DNA of 64,000 nt, from positions 42,700 through 106,699 of the forward strand of contig CAIUWR010000001.1 in assembly GCA_903902915.1 (NCBI GenBank), written 5' to 3'. Below are positions 34,682-49,826 of this stretch, one piece after another. Position 1 is the first letter of the stretch, and each line of letters starts with the position of its first letter. This DNA comes from an uncultured Hyphomicrobiales bacterium. Its GTDB lineage: Bacteria; Pseudomonadota; Alphaproteobacteria; Rhizobiales; Beijerinckiaceae. The notes beneath the pieces are model-generated. The model saw nothing but the letters and a program-made list of their open reading frames with translations. It was not told the DNA's origin and made no database searches. A program made the position numbers and the translations under genes.

Positions 34682-35995
34682 TCAGTTCAGCGGCGACCAG
34701 GATGGGTCCGAGCCGAAGGATGGCGTCGGCACCTGGAATTCACCGCGTCCGAACACATCCACCATATAGAGCTTCGGTCCGCCCTGCCCGCCCTGTTGAT
34801 CGCGGAAGAACATCACATAGAGCCCATTGGGCGCCCAGGTCGGCCCCTCGTTGTGGAAGCCTTCGGTCAGCATGCGCTCGCCCGTGCCGTCGGGCTTCAT
34901 GACGCCGATGCCGAATTGCCCGGCCTTCTGGCGCGTGAAGGCGATGAAATCTCCCTTCGGCGACCAGACCGGGGTCGAATAGCGCGCGCCATCGCTATAG
35001 GAGATGCGCTTGGCGCCGCCGCCCGCCCCGCCCATCACATAGATCTGCTGCGAGCCGCCGCGGTCGGATTCGAACACGATCTGCGCGCCGTCCGGCGCAT
35101 AGGAAGGCGAAGTGTCGATGCCCGCCGTATCGGTGAGGCGGGTGGTGGCGCGCGAGCGCAGGTCCATGGTGAAGAGATTGGTCGAAGAGCCCTGCGACAG
35201 GGACATGATCACCCGCTGGCCATCGGGCGAGAAGCGCGGCGCGAAGGTCATGCCCGGGAAGTTCCCAACCGCCTCGCGCTGACCATTCTCGATGTTCAAA
35301 AGATAGACGCTCGGATCGCCGGCCCCGAAGGCCATATAGGTCACGTCCTGCGAGGAGGGCGAGAAGCGCGGCGTCACCACCAGTTCGTCCCCGCGCGAGA
35401 GGTAGCGTATATTGGCGCCGTCCTGATCGATGATGGCGAGCCGCTTGGTCCGGCGCTCCTTGGGGCCGCTTTCATCCACGAAGACGACGCGGCTGTCGCA
35501 CCAGCCCGCCTCGCCGGTGATGCGCGTGAAAATCGCGTCGGACACGATATGCGCCACGCGACGGGAATTGTTGGGATCGGTCACATATTGCTGACCCGCC
35601 ACCTGCTGGCCGCTCGTCACATCCCAAAGGCGGAACTCCGTTTTGAGCCGCCCGTCGGGCGCACGCCCCGCACGGCCGGTCACGACGAATTGCGCGTTGA
35701 CCATCTTCCATTGATCCATCTGCGGCGCTTCAGGATTGGTCGCCTTCTCGACGAAGGTCGCGGCGTCCAGCGGCCTGAGGAAGACCGAGCGGCGGAAATT
35801 GTTGGTGATGATCTGTGTGGCCTGCGGCCCGCCGTCGCCGCCAAAATTGGTCACGGCGATGGGGATCGGCTGAAAACCCGAGCCGCGCTTGATGTCGAGG
35901 GCGGACTGCGCGAGGGCGGGGCCAAGCGGCAGGGCGGGAATGGGCGCGGCGGCGAGGAGGGCCGTCATCTGGCGGCGGGTGAGGCGAGTGTTCAT
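34682..35995 (-). CDS. tolB: Tol-Pal system protein TolB
   Basis: A 437-residue periplasmic beta-propeller protein. Start ATG 35995 ([16 protein letters not shown]), with a signal ending ALAQS. Residues TRRQMTALL resemble a twin-arginine motif, unlike the Sec signal of E. coli TolB. The N-terminal domain (about 30-160) is followed by propeller repeats ([64 protein letters not shown]). TolB links TolA to Pal during outer-membrane constriction at division. It is the last gene of the tolQRAB unit here; pal is not adjacent. Confidence 0.95.
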   Translation of the reverse strand: MNTRLTRRQMTALLAAAPIPALPLGPALAQSALDIKRGSGFQPIPIAVTNFGGDGGPQATQIITNNFRRSVFLRPLDAATFVEKATNPEAPQMDQWKMVNAQFVVTGRAGRAPDGRLKTEFRLWDVTSGQQVAGQQYVTDPNNSRRVAHIVSDAIFTRITGEAGWCDSRVVFVDESGPKERRTKRLAIIDQDGANIRYLSRGDELVVTPRFSPSSQDVTYMAFGAGDPSVYLLNIENGQREAVGNFPGMTFAPRFSPDGQRVIMSLSQGSSTNLFTMDLRSRATTRLTDTAGIDTSPSYAPDGAQIVFESDRGGSQQIYVMGGAGGGAKRISYSDGARYSTPVWSPKGDFIAFTRQKAGQFGIGVMKPDGTGERMLTEGFHNEGPTWAPNGLYVMFFRDQQGGQGGPKLYMVDVFGRGEFQVPTPSFGSDPSWSPLN

Positions 35996-36065
35996 ATCGG
36001 GTCGGTCCTGAAAAACGGGCGCGGAAGGATATGCGAAACTGCGAGGGGGCGGCCATAAGACAGCG

Positions 36066-37202
36066 TCATCCGGCCATCTCCTCCGGGTCGAAGCGCAGGA
36101 TACGGCTCCTCCATTCCTCGAAATAGGGCGCAAATTGCGCCGGAATCGGCATGGGATTGCAGCGCCGCACGGCGCGCAGCGCGCTTTCGGCCAGGGTGCG
36201 CAGATTGGGGTCGCCGGGCGGATTGAGCAGCACCGGCTCGCTGGTCAGCGCGCCATTGACGGCATATTCCACCTTGATCTGCGGAATATACCGGGTCGCA
36301 GCCATGCCGACATAGTTCCAGCATTGTTTGTAGCGATCCTGCATGAGGCCATCGAGCTGCCCCATGAGGGATGGCGACATCTTCGGCGCGCTGGCCGTCG
36401 GCGATCCCAGCGAGGCCTGCTGGCTCGCGGCGCGCGCGCTCGAAGGCCTCTGCGCTGGTTGCTCGTGCGACAGCAGATCGGCCACGGCGTCGGAATCATA
36501 TTTCGTCTTGACCGATGTCTCATCGCCGGATTTTGGCCGCGCCGCCGGCTTTTGCGGCTCGGTCTTTTCGAGCAGCTTGGAAATTGCGGTCGGATCGAGC
36601 GGCTTTTCATCCGCCTTCGGCCGCTGCGGCGGCTTGGGGGGCGCAGGCGGCGTAACCTCGGCCTTCTTCGGCTCCTCCTTCGGCCGCTGCGGCGGCTTGG
36701 GCGGCTCGGCTGGCTCGGCGTCAGGCTTGGGCGGCGCCTCGGCCTTCGGCGGCTCCGCCTTGGGGGGCTCTGGTTTGGGGGGTTCGGGTTTCGGAGGCTC
36801 CGGCTTGGGCGGCTCAGGCGGCAGGGCGGCGACGCGCTGGGGCGGCGTCGGCGTGGGCGTGGGCGGCTCGGGATCCTTGCTCTCGCCAGGATCGGGAATC
36901 CGCCGCAGGGGCGGGAGCGGCGCCGCCACATCGGTTTTCGCCTCGGTGGTTGGCGTCGGCTTCTTCTCCTCCACCTCGGAGGCCTTGTCCGCTTTCAAGG
37001 GCGTGGGCGCCGTCTGTTTCGCGCCTTTCTCGCCTTTGGTGATCTGGTTGAACTGGGAGTCTGTCAGAATTTCGACCGGAACCGATTCCTGCGCGTCCTG
37101 AAGCGGCGCCGTCTGCGTGAAACTGACAAGCGTCGCCGCCAGCAGCGCCAGATGCACGGCCGCTGACAAAACGGAGCCAGGCTGAGAGGCGGAGACTTTC
37201 AC
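36066..37202 (-). CDS. tolA: Cell-envelope integrity protein TolA
   Basis: A 378-residue protein with a GTG start at 37202. One N-terminal membrane helix (about 8-30, [19 protein letters not shown]) anchors it in the inner membrane. A long Pro/Lys/Glu-rich section (about 60-215; repeated [14 protein letters not shown] units) spans the periplasm, and the C-terminal domain (about 270-378) ends RFDPEEMAG and resembles TolA/TonB domain III. The repeat section is more Pro-rich than in E. coli TolA, common in alphaproteobacteria. It starts ten bases after tolR and lies 70 bases before the tolB start. Confidence 0.9.
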   Translation of the reverse strand: MKVSASQPGSVLSAAVHLALLAATLVSFTQTAPLQDAQESVPVEILTDSQFNQITKGEKGAKQTAPTPLKADKASEVEEKKPTPTTEAKTDVAAPLPPLRRIPDPGESKDPEPPTPTPTPPQRVAALPPEPPKPEPPKPEPPKPEPPKAEPPKAEAPPKPDAEPAEPPKPPQRPKEEPKKAEVTPPAPPKPPQRPKADEKPLDPTAISKLLEKTEPQKPAARPKSGDETSVKTKYDSDAVADLLSHEQPAQRPSSARAASQQASLGSPTASAPKMSPSLMGQLDGLMQDRYKQCWNYVGMAATRYIPQIKVEYAVNGALTSEPVLLNPPGDPNLRTLAESALRAVRRCNPMPIPAQFAPYFEEWRSRILRFDPEEMAG

Positions 37203-37212
37203 GCGCGAGCGC

Positions 37213-37659
37213 TCACTTCTTTTCCTGCTCGGTCACAAGCGCGGCTTTCTTGTAGCCGGAGCTGATGATGATCGACAAAACCTGGGCCACGCGGCCATAG
37301 TTCACCGCCTTCGAGCCGCGCACATAGACACGCTCGTCAAGGCCCGCCTTTGCGAGCGAACCGATGCGGGTCACCAGATCCTCGATCTGGACCGGCTGGT
37401 CCATCACGAAGATCGCGCCCGCGTCGTCGATGGCCACGCTGAGGGGCTTCTGGTCGATGTTAAGCGCCGCCGCCTTTGTTTCCGGCAGATCAATGGCGAC
37501 CCCGGTGGCGAGCAAAGGCGCCGCCACCATGAAGATGATGAGCAGCACCAGCATCACGTCGATGAACGGCGTCATGTTGATTTCGGCCATGGCGCCATAA
37601 CGCGGCACGCCGCGACGCCTGCGCCCGCCTTTTTTACCGGCTCCGACTGACATTCCCAT
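37213..37659 (-). CDS. tolR: TolR (ExbD/TolR family)
   Basis: A 148-residue protein with a short basic N-terminus (KKGGRRRRG) and one membrane helix (about 29-50, NMTPFIDVMLVLLIIFMVAAPL) carrying the conserved Asp of the proton path in FIDVML. The rest is a periplasmic domain. With TolQ it forms the proton-driven motor for TolA. Located 10 bases before tolA and 11 bases after tolQ. Confidence 0.95.
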   Translation of the reverse strand: MGMSVGAGKKGGRRRRGVPRYGAMAEINMTPFIDVMLVLLIIFMVAAPLLATGVAIDLPETKAAALNIDQKPLSVAIDDAGAIFVMDQPVQIEDLVTRIGSLAKAGLDERVYVRGSKAVNYGRVAQVLSIIISSGYKKAALVTEQEKK

Positions 37660-37670
37660 GGTGGAGCCCC

Positions 37671-38402
37671 TTAAACCCGGTCGCGCTCGCTGGCGACGTG
37701 CTGGTCGATCTGGCGCGAGAGGATCGAGGAGAATTCATCGGCGAAGGATTCCATCCGCGCCTGCGAGCGCGCCACCTTGCCTTGCAGGATATTGTAGAAC
37801 ACCAGCGCGGGAATGGCGGCGAAGAGGCCGATGGCTGTCGCAAAGAGCGCTTCCGCGATGCCCGGCGCCACGACCGCCAGCGAGGTGTTCTTGGAGGCCG
37901 CGATGGAGCGGAACGAACTCATGATGCCCCAGACCGTGCCGAAGAGGCCCACAAAAGGCCCCGCCGAGGCGACCGACGCCAGAACCAGCAATTGCGACTC
38001 CAGCCGCTCGACCTCGCGCGCGATGGTCACGTCCAGCACCTTCTCGATACGCGCCTGCAAGCCCATGAAGGCGGAGGCGGCGTTGCTGAAGGAGCGTTTC
38101 CATTCGCGCATGGCGGCGACGAAAAGCGCGCCCATGCCGCTCGGCCGCTGATGGGAAAGGGCCTGATAGAGATCTTCCAGCGAATTGCCGGACCAGAAGG
38201 TCTCTTCGAATTGGTCCATTTGCTTTTGCACGCGCCGCAGCAGCAAAATCTTGTCGATGATGATCGCCCAGCACCATACCGATGCGCTGAGCAGACCCAG
38301 CATCACGATCTTGACAACCAGATGGGCTGCCCAGAACATGCCCCACAGGGACACTTCACCCGCAGCGCCCACGGCTCCCGATGCGATCTCGGCAGGATTC
38401 AT
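37671..38402 (-). CDS. tolQ: TolQ (MotA/TolQ/ExbB family proton channel)
   Basis: A 243-residue protein with three membrane regions. The family core is at about 150-210 (LASVASAGPFVGLFGTVWGIM, GIAEALFATAIGLFAAIPALVFYN). ATG 38402 sits behind GAGGACG. It is the first gene of a - strand tolQ-tolR-tolA-tolB unit. ybgC, which commonly leads this operon, is on the other strand downstream of ruvB. Confidence 0.95.
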   Translation of the reverse strand: MNPAEIASGAVGAAGEVSLWGMFWAAHLVVKIVMLGLLSASVWCWAIIIDKILLLRRVQKQMDQFEETFWSGNSLEDLYQALSHQRPSGMGALFVAAMREWKRSFSNAASAFMGLQARIEKVLDVTIAREVERLESQLLVLASVASAGPFVGLFGTVWGIMSSFRSIAASKNTSLAVVAPGIAEALFATAIGLFAAIPALVFYNILQGKVARSQARMESFADEFSSILSRQIDQHVASERDRV

Positions 38403-38615
38403 CTCATCGTCCTCAAACAGTGCGGGGGAAAGGCTCAGCCGTTCCTCGTCGCAAAATCCGTCAATTGTTAGGCCTCGCCATGGCCCTGCGCCTGGGCGGA
38501 CCTATATGGCGCTCAGGGTCAGTTAAGACCTTCTCAGGGTTAATGACGGGTTAGCAGGCGCATAATTAGCCTCGCGGATGCAGCAAAAGCGGGGCCAACC
38601 TCTGGAGAAAACGCG

Positions 38616-38906
38616 ATGAAAGGCGGAATGGCGATCGCAACCCTCATCTTGCTGAACGCGGCGGGGCCGGCGCTGGCGCAGCGCGCCTCCACGCCCGACA
38701 TGTCCTGCCGGGCCGCCGCAAGCCTGGTGGCGCGGCATGGGGCGGTGGTGCTGGGCACGGGGCCGGATCTCTATGACCGCTATGTGGCCAACGAGACCTT
38801 TTGCCCCATCGGCTATTACGCCCGTCCCGCCTTTCTGCCCACGCGCGACAATCCGCAATGCCATGTGGGCTATTATTGCAGCGGCATGACGCCCTTTCCG
38901 CGCTGA
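38616..38906 (+). CDS. Small secreted Cys-containing protein
   Basis: A 96-residue protein with a signal peptide ending ALA-QRAS (about residue 20). The mature part has four Cys (DMSCRAAA, TFCPIGYY, PQCHVGYYCSG), probably forming two disulfides in the periplasm. A weak similarity to uncharacterised Hyphomicrobiales proteins is suspected. It sits where ruvC would often be, upstream of ruvA, but shows nothing in common with RuvC. Confidence 0.65.
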   Translation: MKGGMAIATLILLNAAGPALAQRASTPDMSCRAAASLVARHGAVVLGTGPDLYDRYVANETFCPIGYYARPAFLPTRDNPQCHVGYYCSGMTPFPR

Positions 38907-38978
38907 ACGATCTGGCCCGCCATCGCACAAGGGCCCGCGCTCCTGTAGCATGCAGCTGCAATCGAATCGGCGGGCGAC

Positions 38979-39596
38979 ATGATCGGCAAGCTCAAGGGCG
39001 TCATCGACTCTTACGGCGAGGATTTCGTGATCCTCGACGTGCATGGGGTCGGCTATGTGGTGCAGTGCTCCGTGCGCACCCTGCAAAAGCTGCCCAAGCC
39101 CGGCGAGGCGGCTTCGCTCGCCATCGAAACGCAGGTGCGCGAAGACGCGATCCGCCTCTTCGGCTTCTCCTCCGATGGGGAGCGCGACTGGTTCCGCCTG
39201 TTGCAGAGCGTGCAGGGGGTGGGCTCCAAGGTGGCGCTGGCGATTCTGGGCGTGCTCGGCCCCGGTGATCTCGCGACCGCCCTGGCGACGCAGGACAAGA
39301 CAATGGTGTCCCGCGCGCCGGGCGTCGGCCCCAAACTGGCCGCCCGCATCGTCGCCGAACTGAAAGACAAGGCCCCCGCCTTCGGCTCCGTGGACCCCGC
39401 CGTGATTCGCCTGGCGGGCGAGGACGAAGCCAGGACCGCCCCCAAACCAGTGCAGGACGCCATCTCCGCCCTCGTGAATCTCGGCTACGGCCGCCCGCAA
39501 GCCGCCGCTGCGGTGGCCGCCAGCGTGAAGGCGCTGGGGGAAGCGGCGGAGACCTCGGCGCTGATCCGGCGGGGATTGAAGGAGCTGGCGAGTTAA
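38979..39596 (+). CDS. ruvA: Holliday junction branch-migration protein RuvA
   Basis: A 205-residue protein with the RuvA plan: an OB-fold N-terminus ([29 protein letters not shown], read as separate elements), tandem helix-hairpin-helix motifs ([17 protein letters not shown] and [16 protein letters not shown]) and a C-terminal helical domain (about 155-205) that contacts RuvB. It binds four-way junctions and loads the RuvB motors. The stop is followed by a long inverted repeat before ruvB. ruvC is not in the window. Confidence 0.95.
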   Translation: MIGKLKGVIDSYGEDFVILDVHGVGYVVQCSVRTLQKLPKPGEAASLAIETQVREDAIRLFGFSSDGERDWFRLLQSVQGVGSKVALAILGVLGPGDLATALATQDKTMVSRAPGVGPKLAARIVAELKDKAPAFGSVDPAVIRLAGEDEARTAPKPVQDAISALVNLGYGRPQAAAAVAASVKALGEAAETSALIRRGLKELAS

Positions 39597-39598
39597 GC

Positions 39599-39650
39599 GG
39601 CAGTCGGCATTGGGCAGTCGGCACCTCCCGACTGCCTAATGCCGACTGCC
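39599..39650. repeat. Long near-perfect hairpin between ruvA and ruvB
   Basis: Two 23-base arms (39599-39621 and 39628-39650) are reverse complements with one G-T mismatch and a 6-base loop. Each arm contains two copies of GCAGTCGG. It starts three bases after the ruvA stop and ends 36 bases before the ruvB ATG. There is no T-run, so it is a processing, stability or attenuation element rather than a clear terminator. Confidence 0.75.
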
Positions 39651-39686
39651 TACTGCCCCCGCCCCCGAATCTGCTATGCTCCCCCC

Positions 39687-40733
39687 ATGACCAGTCCCAA
39701 ACCCCGCCTCCTCTCGGCCGAAAAGCGCGAGGATGACACCGAGGCGTCCATTCGGCCCCTGTCGCTGCTCGACTTCACCGGGCAGGAGGCGGCGCGGAAG
39801 AATTTGCGTGTGTTCATCGAGGCCGCCAAGGCGCGCAACGAGGCGCTGGACCATGTGCTCTTCGTCGGCCCGCCGGGTCTGGGCAAGACCACGCTGGCGC
39901 AGATCGTGGCCAAGGAGCTGGGCGTCAATTTTCGCTCCACCTCCGGGCCGGTGATCGCCAAGGCGGGCGATCTGGCGGCGCAGCTCACCAATCTGGAAGA
40001 GCGCGACGTGCTGTTCATCGACGAAATTCATCGGCTGAACCCGGCGGTGGAGGAAATTCTCTATCCGGCCATGGAGGATTTCCAGCTCGATCTGATCATC
40101 GGCGAAGGCCCCGCCGCGCGCTCGGTGAAGATTGATCTGGCGAAATTCACCCTCGTGGGCGCCACCACCCGCGCGGGCCTTTTGACGACGCCCCTGCGCG
40201 ACCGTTTCGGCATTCCGATCCGCCTGAATTTCTACACCGTGCCGGAGTTGCAGAGCATCGTGGCGCGGGGCGCGCGGGTGCTGAAGATTCCCATGACCGA
40301 AGATGGCGCCAACGAGATCGCCCGACGCGCGCGCGGCACCCCGCGCATCGCGGGCCGACTTTTGCGCCGGGTGCGCGATTTCGCCATCGTCGATCAGGAT
40401 CCGCAGGTGACGCGAGCGGTGGCCGACCGCGCCTTGAAGCTGCTGGATGTGGACGAGATCGGCCTCGACCTCATGGACCGGCGCTATCTCGACATGGTCG
40501 CCATCAATTTCGGCGGCGGGCCCGTGGGCATCGAGACCATCGCGGCGGCCCTGTCGGAACCGCGCGACGCCATCGAGGACATCATCGAGCCCTATCTGTT
40601 GCAGCAGGGCTTCCTGCAGCGCACCCCGCGCGGGCGCGTGCTGACGCCCAACGCCTTCCGCCATCTGGGCCTCGCCGAACCGCCGCGCGCGCCGACCCAG
40701 TTCGGCCTCTTCGCCGATGGGGAGGAGCCGTGA
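39687..40733 (+). CDS. ruvB: Holliday junction helicase RuvB
   Basis: ATG 39687 gives 348 residues; a longer frame from 39639 would start inside the preceding inverted repeat. AAA+ features are all present: Walker [12 protein letters not shown] (about 62-72), Walker [10 protein letters not shown], sensor [18 protein letters not shown] and the C-terminal winged helix [17 protein letters not shown]. Ring-shaped hexamers drive branch migration with RuvA. The stop overlaps the GTG of ybgC by three bases. Confidence 0.96.
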   Translation: MTSPKPRLLSAEKREDDTEASIRPLSLLDFTGQEAARKNLRVFIEAAKARNEALDHVLFVGPPGLGKTTLAQIVAKELGVNFRSTSGPVIAKAGDLAAQLTNLEERDVLFIDEIHRLNPAVEEILYPAMEDFQLDLIIGEGPAARSVKIDLAKFTLVGATTRAGLLTTPLRDRFGIPIRLNFYTVPELQSIVARGARVLKIPMTEDGANEIARRARGTPRIAGRLLRRVRDFAIVDQDPQVTRAVADRALKLLDVDEIGLDLMDRRYLDMVAINFGGGPVGIETIAAALSEPRDAIEDIIEPYLLQQGFLQRTPRGRVLTPNAFRHLGLAEPPRAPTQFGLFADGEEP

Positions 40734-41134
40734 GCGTCGCGCACGCTTTTCAGGTTCGCGTCTATTACGAGGACACAGATTTTTCCGGCGTCGTCTATCA
40801 CGCCTCCTATCTGCGCTTCATGGAGCGCGGCCGCACCGAAATGCTGCGCGCGCGCGGCCTCTCGCAGGGCGAGATCATGGCCGGGAAAGCGGGCGAGGTC
40901 TTCGGCTTCGCGGTGCGGGCCATGAGCGTCGAATTCCTGAAACCCGCCCGCATGGATGATCTTTTGACCATCGAGTCGACGCCGCGCGTGATCGGCGGCG
41001 CGACGCTGGAGCTGGACCAGCGGGTGCTGCGGGGCGCGGAGGTGCTGATCACAGCGCAAGTGCGCGTCGCCTGCGTGGCGAATGGTCGGCCAGCGCGAAT
41101 CCCGAAGGGGGTTCGGGAGGCGTTGGGGGGATAG
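40730..41134 (+). CDS. ybgC: Acyl-CoA thioesterase YbgC (Tol-Pal associated)
   Basis: A 134-residue hotdog-fold protein with a GTG start overlapping the ruvB stop. [28 protein letters not shown] at residues 10-37 carries the conserved catalytic Asp (YEDTD) and is the YbgC signature. It hydrolyses short acyl-CoA thioesters and is genetically linked to Tol-Pal. Here it is in the ruvAB transcription unit, not the tol operon. Confidence 0.88.
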   Translation: MSVAHAFQVRVYYEDTDFSGVVYHASYLRFMERGRTEMLRARGLSQGEIMAGKAGEVFGFAVRAMSVEFLKPARMDDLLTIESTPRVIGGATLELDQRVLRGAEVLITAQVRVACVANGRPARIPKGVREALGG

Positions 41135-41282
41135 GACGCAAGCGCTGACGGCGCGCCGCGGCGCATCGCATGTTTTGACGCGGGGGGCTTTCCGCCCGAC
41201 CGCATCCCCCTAGATCTTCCCCTATGGCGGGCGTCCAGCGCCACTCGCCGCGCCGGGTCGCCTTCACGCAGGAGGAAGCCGC

Positions 41283-42092
41283 ATGGCGCGCACCATCCCC
41301 ATTCAGGAGGGCCGGGTCGTCCGCGCCGGGCCTTCGCTACCCGCTCTGCGCCGCATCACGCCGCAGGACATCGGCCACGCCCTGCGGGCCGGTTACGAAG
41401 ACTTCAACGCCTGGCCGAGCCATGCGATCTTTCTGGTGCTGATCTATCCCGTGGTCGGCCTGTTGCTCGCCTATGCGACCTCGCAGCAAAATGTCATTCC
41501 GCTGTTCTATCCGCTGCTGGCGGGCTTCGCGATCCTGGGGCCCTTCGCCGCGCTGGGCCTTTACGAGGTCAGCCGTCGGCGCGAACTGGGCGAGACGCCC
41601 GGCTGGCGCGACGCTTTGTCGGTGCGGCGCCGCGCCAATTTCGGCTCGATGATGCTGCTGGGCGTGGCTTTGCTGGTGATTTTCGTGTGCTGGCTGGGCG
41701 CCGCGCAGCTGATCTATGCGTTGACGCTGAAAACCGCGCCGGAGTCCTTCATGGATCTCGTTCGCCGCGCTTTCACCACCCGCGCGGGCTGGGCGCTGAT
41801 CATCATCGGCAACGGGGTGGGCTTCGCCTTCGCCGCGCTGGCCTTCGCGATCAGCGTGATCTCGTTCCCGCTGATGCTCGACCGCCATCTGGGCGCGGCG
41901 GATGCGATGCGCTGTTCGGTGCGCGCCGTCCTGCATAATCCCGGACCGATGGCCCTGTGGGGGCTGATCGTCGCTGGGGGGCTCGCTCTGGGCAGCCTGC
42001 CCTTCCTGATCGGCCTGACCGTCATCCTGCCCATCCTCGGTCACGCCACCTGGCATCTGTACCGGCGGGTGGTGGTTGACGAGGGGGCGTGA
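41283..42092 (+). CDS. DUF2189 multi-pass membrane protein
   Basis: A 269-residue inner-membrane protein with about six helices. RRITPQDIGHALRAGYEDFNAWPSHAI (about 23-49) and LMLDRHLGAADAMRCSVRAVLHNP are conserved in DUF2189 proteins, which lie near cytochrome-oxidase or respiratory genes in some organisms but have no proven role. No signal peptide is seen. The stop lies directly before a bidirectional terminator. Confidence 0.8.
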   Translation: MARTIPIQEGRVVRAGPSLPALRRITPQDIGHALRAGYEDFNAWPSHAIFLVLIYPVVGLLLAYATSQQNVIPLFYPLLAGFAILGPFAALGLYEVSRRRELGETPGWRDALSVRRRANFGSMMLLGVALLVIFVCWLGAAQLIYALTLKTAPESFMDLVRRAFTTRAGWALIIIGNGVGFAFAALAFAISVISFPLMLDRHLGAADAMRCSVRAVLHNPGPMALWGLIVAGGLALGSLPFLIGLTVILPILGHATWHLYRRVVVDEGA

Positions 42093-42124
42093 AAAAACCG
42101 CGCGGTTGCGGCCGCGCGGCTTTT
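42092..42124. terminator. Bidirectional terminator between the DUF2189 gene and gltD
   Basis: CCGCGCGG (42098-42105) pairs with CCGCGCGG (42112-42119), flanked by AAAAAA on the left and TTTT on the right. It serves both converging genes. Confidence 0.82.
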
Positions 42125-42145
42125 GAAGTTGGAAAGGCGCAGCGC

Positions 42146-43564
42146 TCAGCGCGGCAGGATCGTCTCGCCCATCAGGTGCTTGTCGATGGAGGCGGCGCAC
42201 TGACGGCCTTCGCGGATCGCCCAGACGACCAGCGATTGGCCGCGACGCATGTCGCCGCAAGCGAAGACCTTCTCGACGGTGGACTTGTACTGCACCGTAT
42301 CGGCGAAGACATTGCCGCGACCGTCGAGCTTCACGCCGAGCTCATGGATCATGCCTTCCTGCACGGGCGCGACAAAGCCCATGGCGAGCAGCACGAGATC
42401 GGCCTTCAGGTCGAATTCGGTGCCGGGGATCGCCTGGAACTTGCCGTCCACGCGCACGCAGCGCAGTGACTTGACCGCGCCGCCTTCACCATGGAACTCG
42501 ACCGAGTTCACCGCGAAGTCGCGCTCGGCGCCCTCTTCGTGGCTGGAGGACGTGCGCAGCTTGAGGGGCCATTCGGGCCAGGTCAGGAGCTTGTTTTCCT
42601 TCTCCGGCGGCTGCGGCATGATTTCGAGCTGGGTGACGGAAAGGGCGCCCTGACGCACGGAGGTGCCGATGCAATCGGAGCCCGTATCGCCGCCGCCAAT
42701 CACCACCACATGCTTGCCGCTCGCCAGAATCGGCGCATGCGCGCCGATCTGCTCCTTGCCGACGCGACGGTTCTGCTGCGGCAGGAAGTCCATGGCGAAA
42801 TGCACGCCCGCCAGCTCGCGGCCAGGGATCGGCAGATCACGCGGCTTTTCCGCGCCGCCAGCCAGAGCCACCGCGTCATATTGCGCCACAAGGTCGGCCA
42901 TCTTCACATCGACGCCGACATTGACGTTGCAATGGAAAGTGACGCCCTCGCCCTTCATCTGCTCGACGCGGCGGTCGATCAGCTGCTTCTCCATCTTGAA
43001 GTCGGGGATGCCGTAACGCAGCAGCCCGCCGGGCCGCGCATTCTTCTCGTAGAGATGCACGTCATGGCCGACGCGCGCCAGCTGCTGGGCGCAGGCCAGA
43101 CCCGCCGGGCCGGAGCCGATGACGGCGACCTTCTTGCCGGTCTTCGCCTTGGGCGCTTCAGGCTTCAGCCAGCCCTCGGTCCATGCGCGATCCACGATGG
43201 CGCATTCGATGGACTTGATGGTCACCGGCGCGTCGGTGAGATTCAATGTGCAGGACGCCTCGCAGGGCGCCGGGCACACGCGGCCGGTGAACTCGGGGAA
43301 GTTGTTGGTGGAATGGAGATTGCGCGAGGCGTTCTCCCAATCCTGCCGATAGACCAGATCGTTGAAGTCGGGGATCTGGTTGTTCACCGGACAACCGTTG
43401 TGACAATAGGGAATGCCGCAATTCATGCAGCGCGCGGCCTGATCGCGCGTCGCCTCCTCGCTGAGCGGGATGACGAATTCCTTGTAATGGCGAATGCGGT
43501 CGGAGGCCGGCGCATAACGACGGTCGCGGCGATCAATTTCGAGGAAGCCTGTTACCTTACCCAT
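42146..43564 (-). CDS. gltD: Glutamate synthase small subunit GltD
   Basis: A 472-residue flavoprotein. N-terminal Fe-S cysteine clusters are [15 protein letters not shown] (about 42-56) and CPAPCEASC (near 97-105). FAD motif is [20 protein letters not shown] and the NADPH motif is [14 protein letters not shown]. It takes electrons from NADPH and passes them to GltB. Three bases separate it from gltB, which lies upstream in the same operon. GlnA and GlnB genes are not nearby. Confidence 0.95.
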   Translation of the reverse strand: MGKVTGFLEIDRRDRRYAPASDRIRHYKEFVIPLSEEATRDQAARCMNCGIPYCHNGCPVNNQIPDFNDLVYRQDWENASRNLHSTNNFPEFTGRVCPAPCEASCTLNLTDAPVTIKSIECAIVDRAWTEGWLKPEAPKAKTGKKVAVIGSGPAGLACAQQLARVGHDVHLYEKNARPGGLLRYGIPDFKMEKQLIDRRVEQMKGEGVTFHCNVNVGVDVKMADLVAQYDAVALAGGAEKPRDLPIPGRELAGVHFAMDFLPQQNRRVGKEQIGAHAPILASGKHVVVIGGGDTGSDCIGTSVRQGALSVTQLEIMPQPPEKENKLLTWPEWPLKLRTSSSHEEGAERDFAVNSVEFHGEGGAVKSLRCVRVDGKFQAIPGTEFDLKADLVLLAMGFVAPVQEGMIHELGVKLDGRGNVFADTVQYKSTVEKVFACGDMRRGQSLVVWAIREGRQCAASIDKHLMGETILPR

Positions 43565-43567
43565 GTC

Positions 43568-48349
<4,782 letters not shown>

Positions 48350-48672
48350 TGTCTACTCCGTCCGGCGGCATCCCACCGAGCTACCCTCGCCACCGTACTC
48401 CTTATCACGCTCCGGCAGTTGAGCTGGACCACCTGAAAGGTCGTCCAGGACAGCCAAATCGAAGCTTTTCGTGATTTTGGGAGTCCGTTCCACAAATGGT
48501 CAGCAAAGCTGTCCTATCTGCGGAGACGAAACATGACAGATTTACCTCTTTCGCACAAGCGGGCGGCACGGACTTCCGCCACAATCATAGGGTTGCGGCG
48601 TCTCGCCTTTTGACGGGTTGAACAGCGGGGCGTTTCTCGTCCACAAAGGGCTGAACCGGAGGCGAAACTCCC
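48350..48672. promoter_or_regulatory. Divergent gltB/threonine-aldolase control region
   Basis: 323 bases without a gene. A short inverted pair (TGGAC with GTCCA, about 48429-48451) sits 80-100 bases upstream of gltB. No convincing sigma-54 motif or -35/-10 pair could be fixed by eye. The ribosome binding site of the aldolase gene (CCGGAGG) is at 48657-48663. Confidence 0.4.
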
Positions 48673-49734
48673 ATGGATTTTGCGAGCGACAATTCTTCAG
48701 GCGCCTCGGACCGGGTGATGGCGGCGCTCATGGCAGCCAATGCGGGCGCGGCCATGCCTTATGGGGCCGACCCATGGACGAGCGCGGCGGAACGGGCCGT
48801 GCAGGACCTCTTCGAGCGGGAATGCGCGGTGTTTTTCGCGCCCACGGGCACGGCCGCCAATGCGCTGGCGCTGGCGGCGCTCACCCCGCCCCACGGAGCG
48901 ATCTTCTGTCACGAGGAGGCGCATATCGCCAATGACGAATGCGGCGCGCCGGAGTTCTATACGGCCGGCGCCAAGCTCGTGGGGCTTGGCGGCGCGCAGG
49001 GACGCATGTCGCTCGACGCCCTCAAGGGCGCGCTGGCGCGGTTTCCACGCGGCCTTGTGAAGCAGGTGCAGCCCTCGGCCCTGTCGCTGACGCAGGCCAC
49101 CGAATGCGGCACGCTTTATTCCCTCGACGAGCTGGACGCCCTTTGCGCCGCCGCCCGAGCGGCGGGGGTGCGGGTGCATATGGACGGGGCGCGCTTCGCC
49201 AATGCGGTGGCGCGGCTGGGGTGTTCGCCCGCCCGCATGAGCTGGCGCGCGGGGGTGGACGTATTGTCCTTCGGCGCGACGAAGAACGGGACCATTTGCT
49301 GCGAGGCGGTGATCTTTTTTGATCCCGCGCTGGCCCATGACTTCGCCTTTCGCCGCAAGAGGGGCGGCCACACCCTGTCCAAGGGACGTTTCCTCGGCGC
49401 CCAGATGTCGGCCTATCTTCAGGACGGCCACTGGCTCGACCTCGCCCGCCACGCCAACGCCATGGCGGATCGGCTGGCGCAGGGACTTGCGGCCTGCCCG
49501 GGCGTGCGCCTGCCATGGCCCTGCGAGGCCAACGAGGTCTTCGCTATTTTGCCGCGCTCCACCGATTCTGCTTTGAAGGCGGCGGGAGCGTTGTATTATC
49601 CATGGGGAAGTCGCGGACTGCCTTCGCATCAGTTTCCGGGCCCGGATGAACTGTTGGTGCGGCTTGTCTCCTCCTTCGCCACCCGTGAGCAGGACGTTGA
49701 TCGGTTCGTCGCGATCGCCAAAATGATCGGGTGA
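48673..49734 (+). CDS. Low-specificity L-threonine aldolase / beta-eliminating lyase family
   Basis: A 353-residue PLP enzyme. The PLP lysine is in DVLSFGATKNGTICCEAV (Lys about 199), with VFFAPTGTAANALAL and VHMDGARFANAVARLG also conserved. It cleaves threonine or allo-threonine to glycine and acetaldehyde, or degrades other beta-hydroxy amino acids. ATG 48673 follows CCGGAGG at normal spacing. Transcribed away from gltB. Confidence 0.87.
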   Translation: MDFASDNSSGASDRVMAALMAANAGAAMPYGADPWTSAAERAVQDLFERECAVFFAPTGTAANALALAALTPPHGAIFCHEEAHIANDECGAPEFYTAGAKLVGLGGAQGRMSLDALKGALARFPRGLVKQVQPSALSLTQATECGTLYSLDELDALCAAARAAGVRVHMDGARFANAVARLGCSPARMSWRAGVDVLSFGATKNGTICCEAVIFFDPALAHDFAFRRKRGGHTLSKGRFLGAQMSAYLQDGHWLDLARHANAMADRLAQGLAACPGVRLPWPCEANEVFAILPRSTDSALKAAGALYYPWGSRGLPSHQFPGPDELLVRLVSSFATREQDVDRFVAIAKMIG

Positions 49735-49826
49735 ACGTTTCAGGCCTATATGTCTCAAGCTCGCCATAATGATCTGATTTGCATTGCGTCATGAGTCAGC
49801 GGGCGTCGGTCCGCCAGGAGAATGCG

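Noticed and set aside
39599..39650. Plain Rho-independent terminator after ruvA
   Set aside because: No T-run follows the hairpin in either direction, and ruvB is expected to be cotranscribed.
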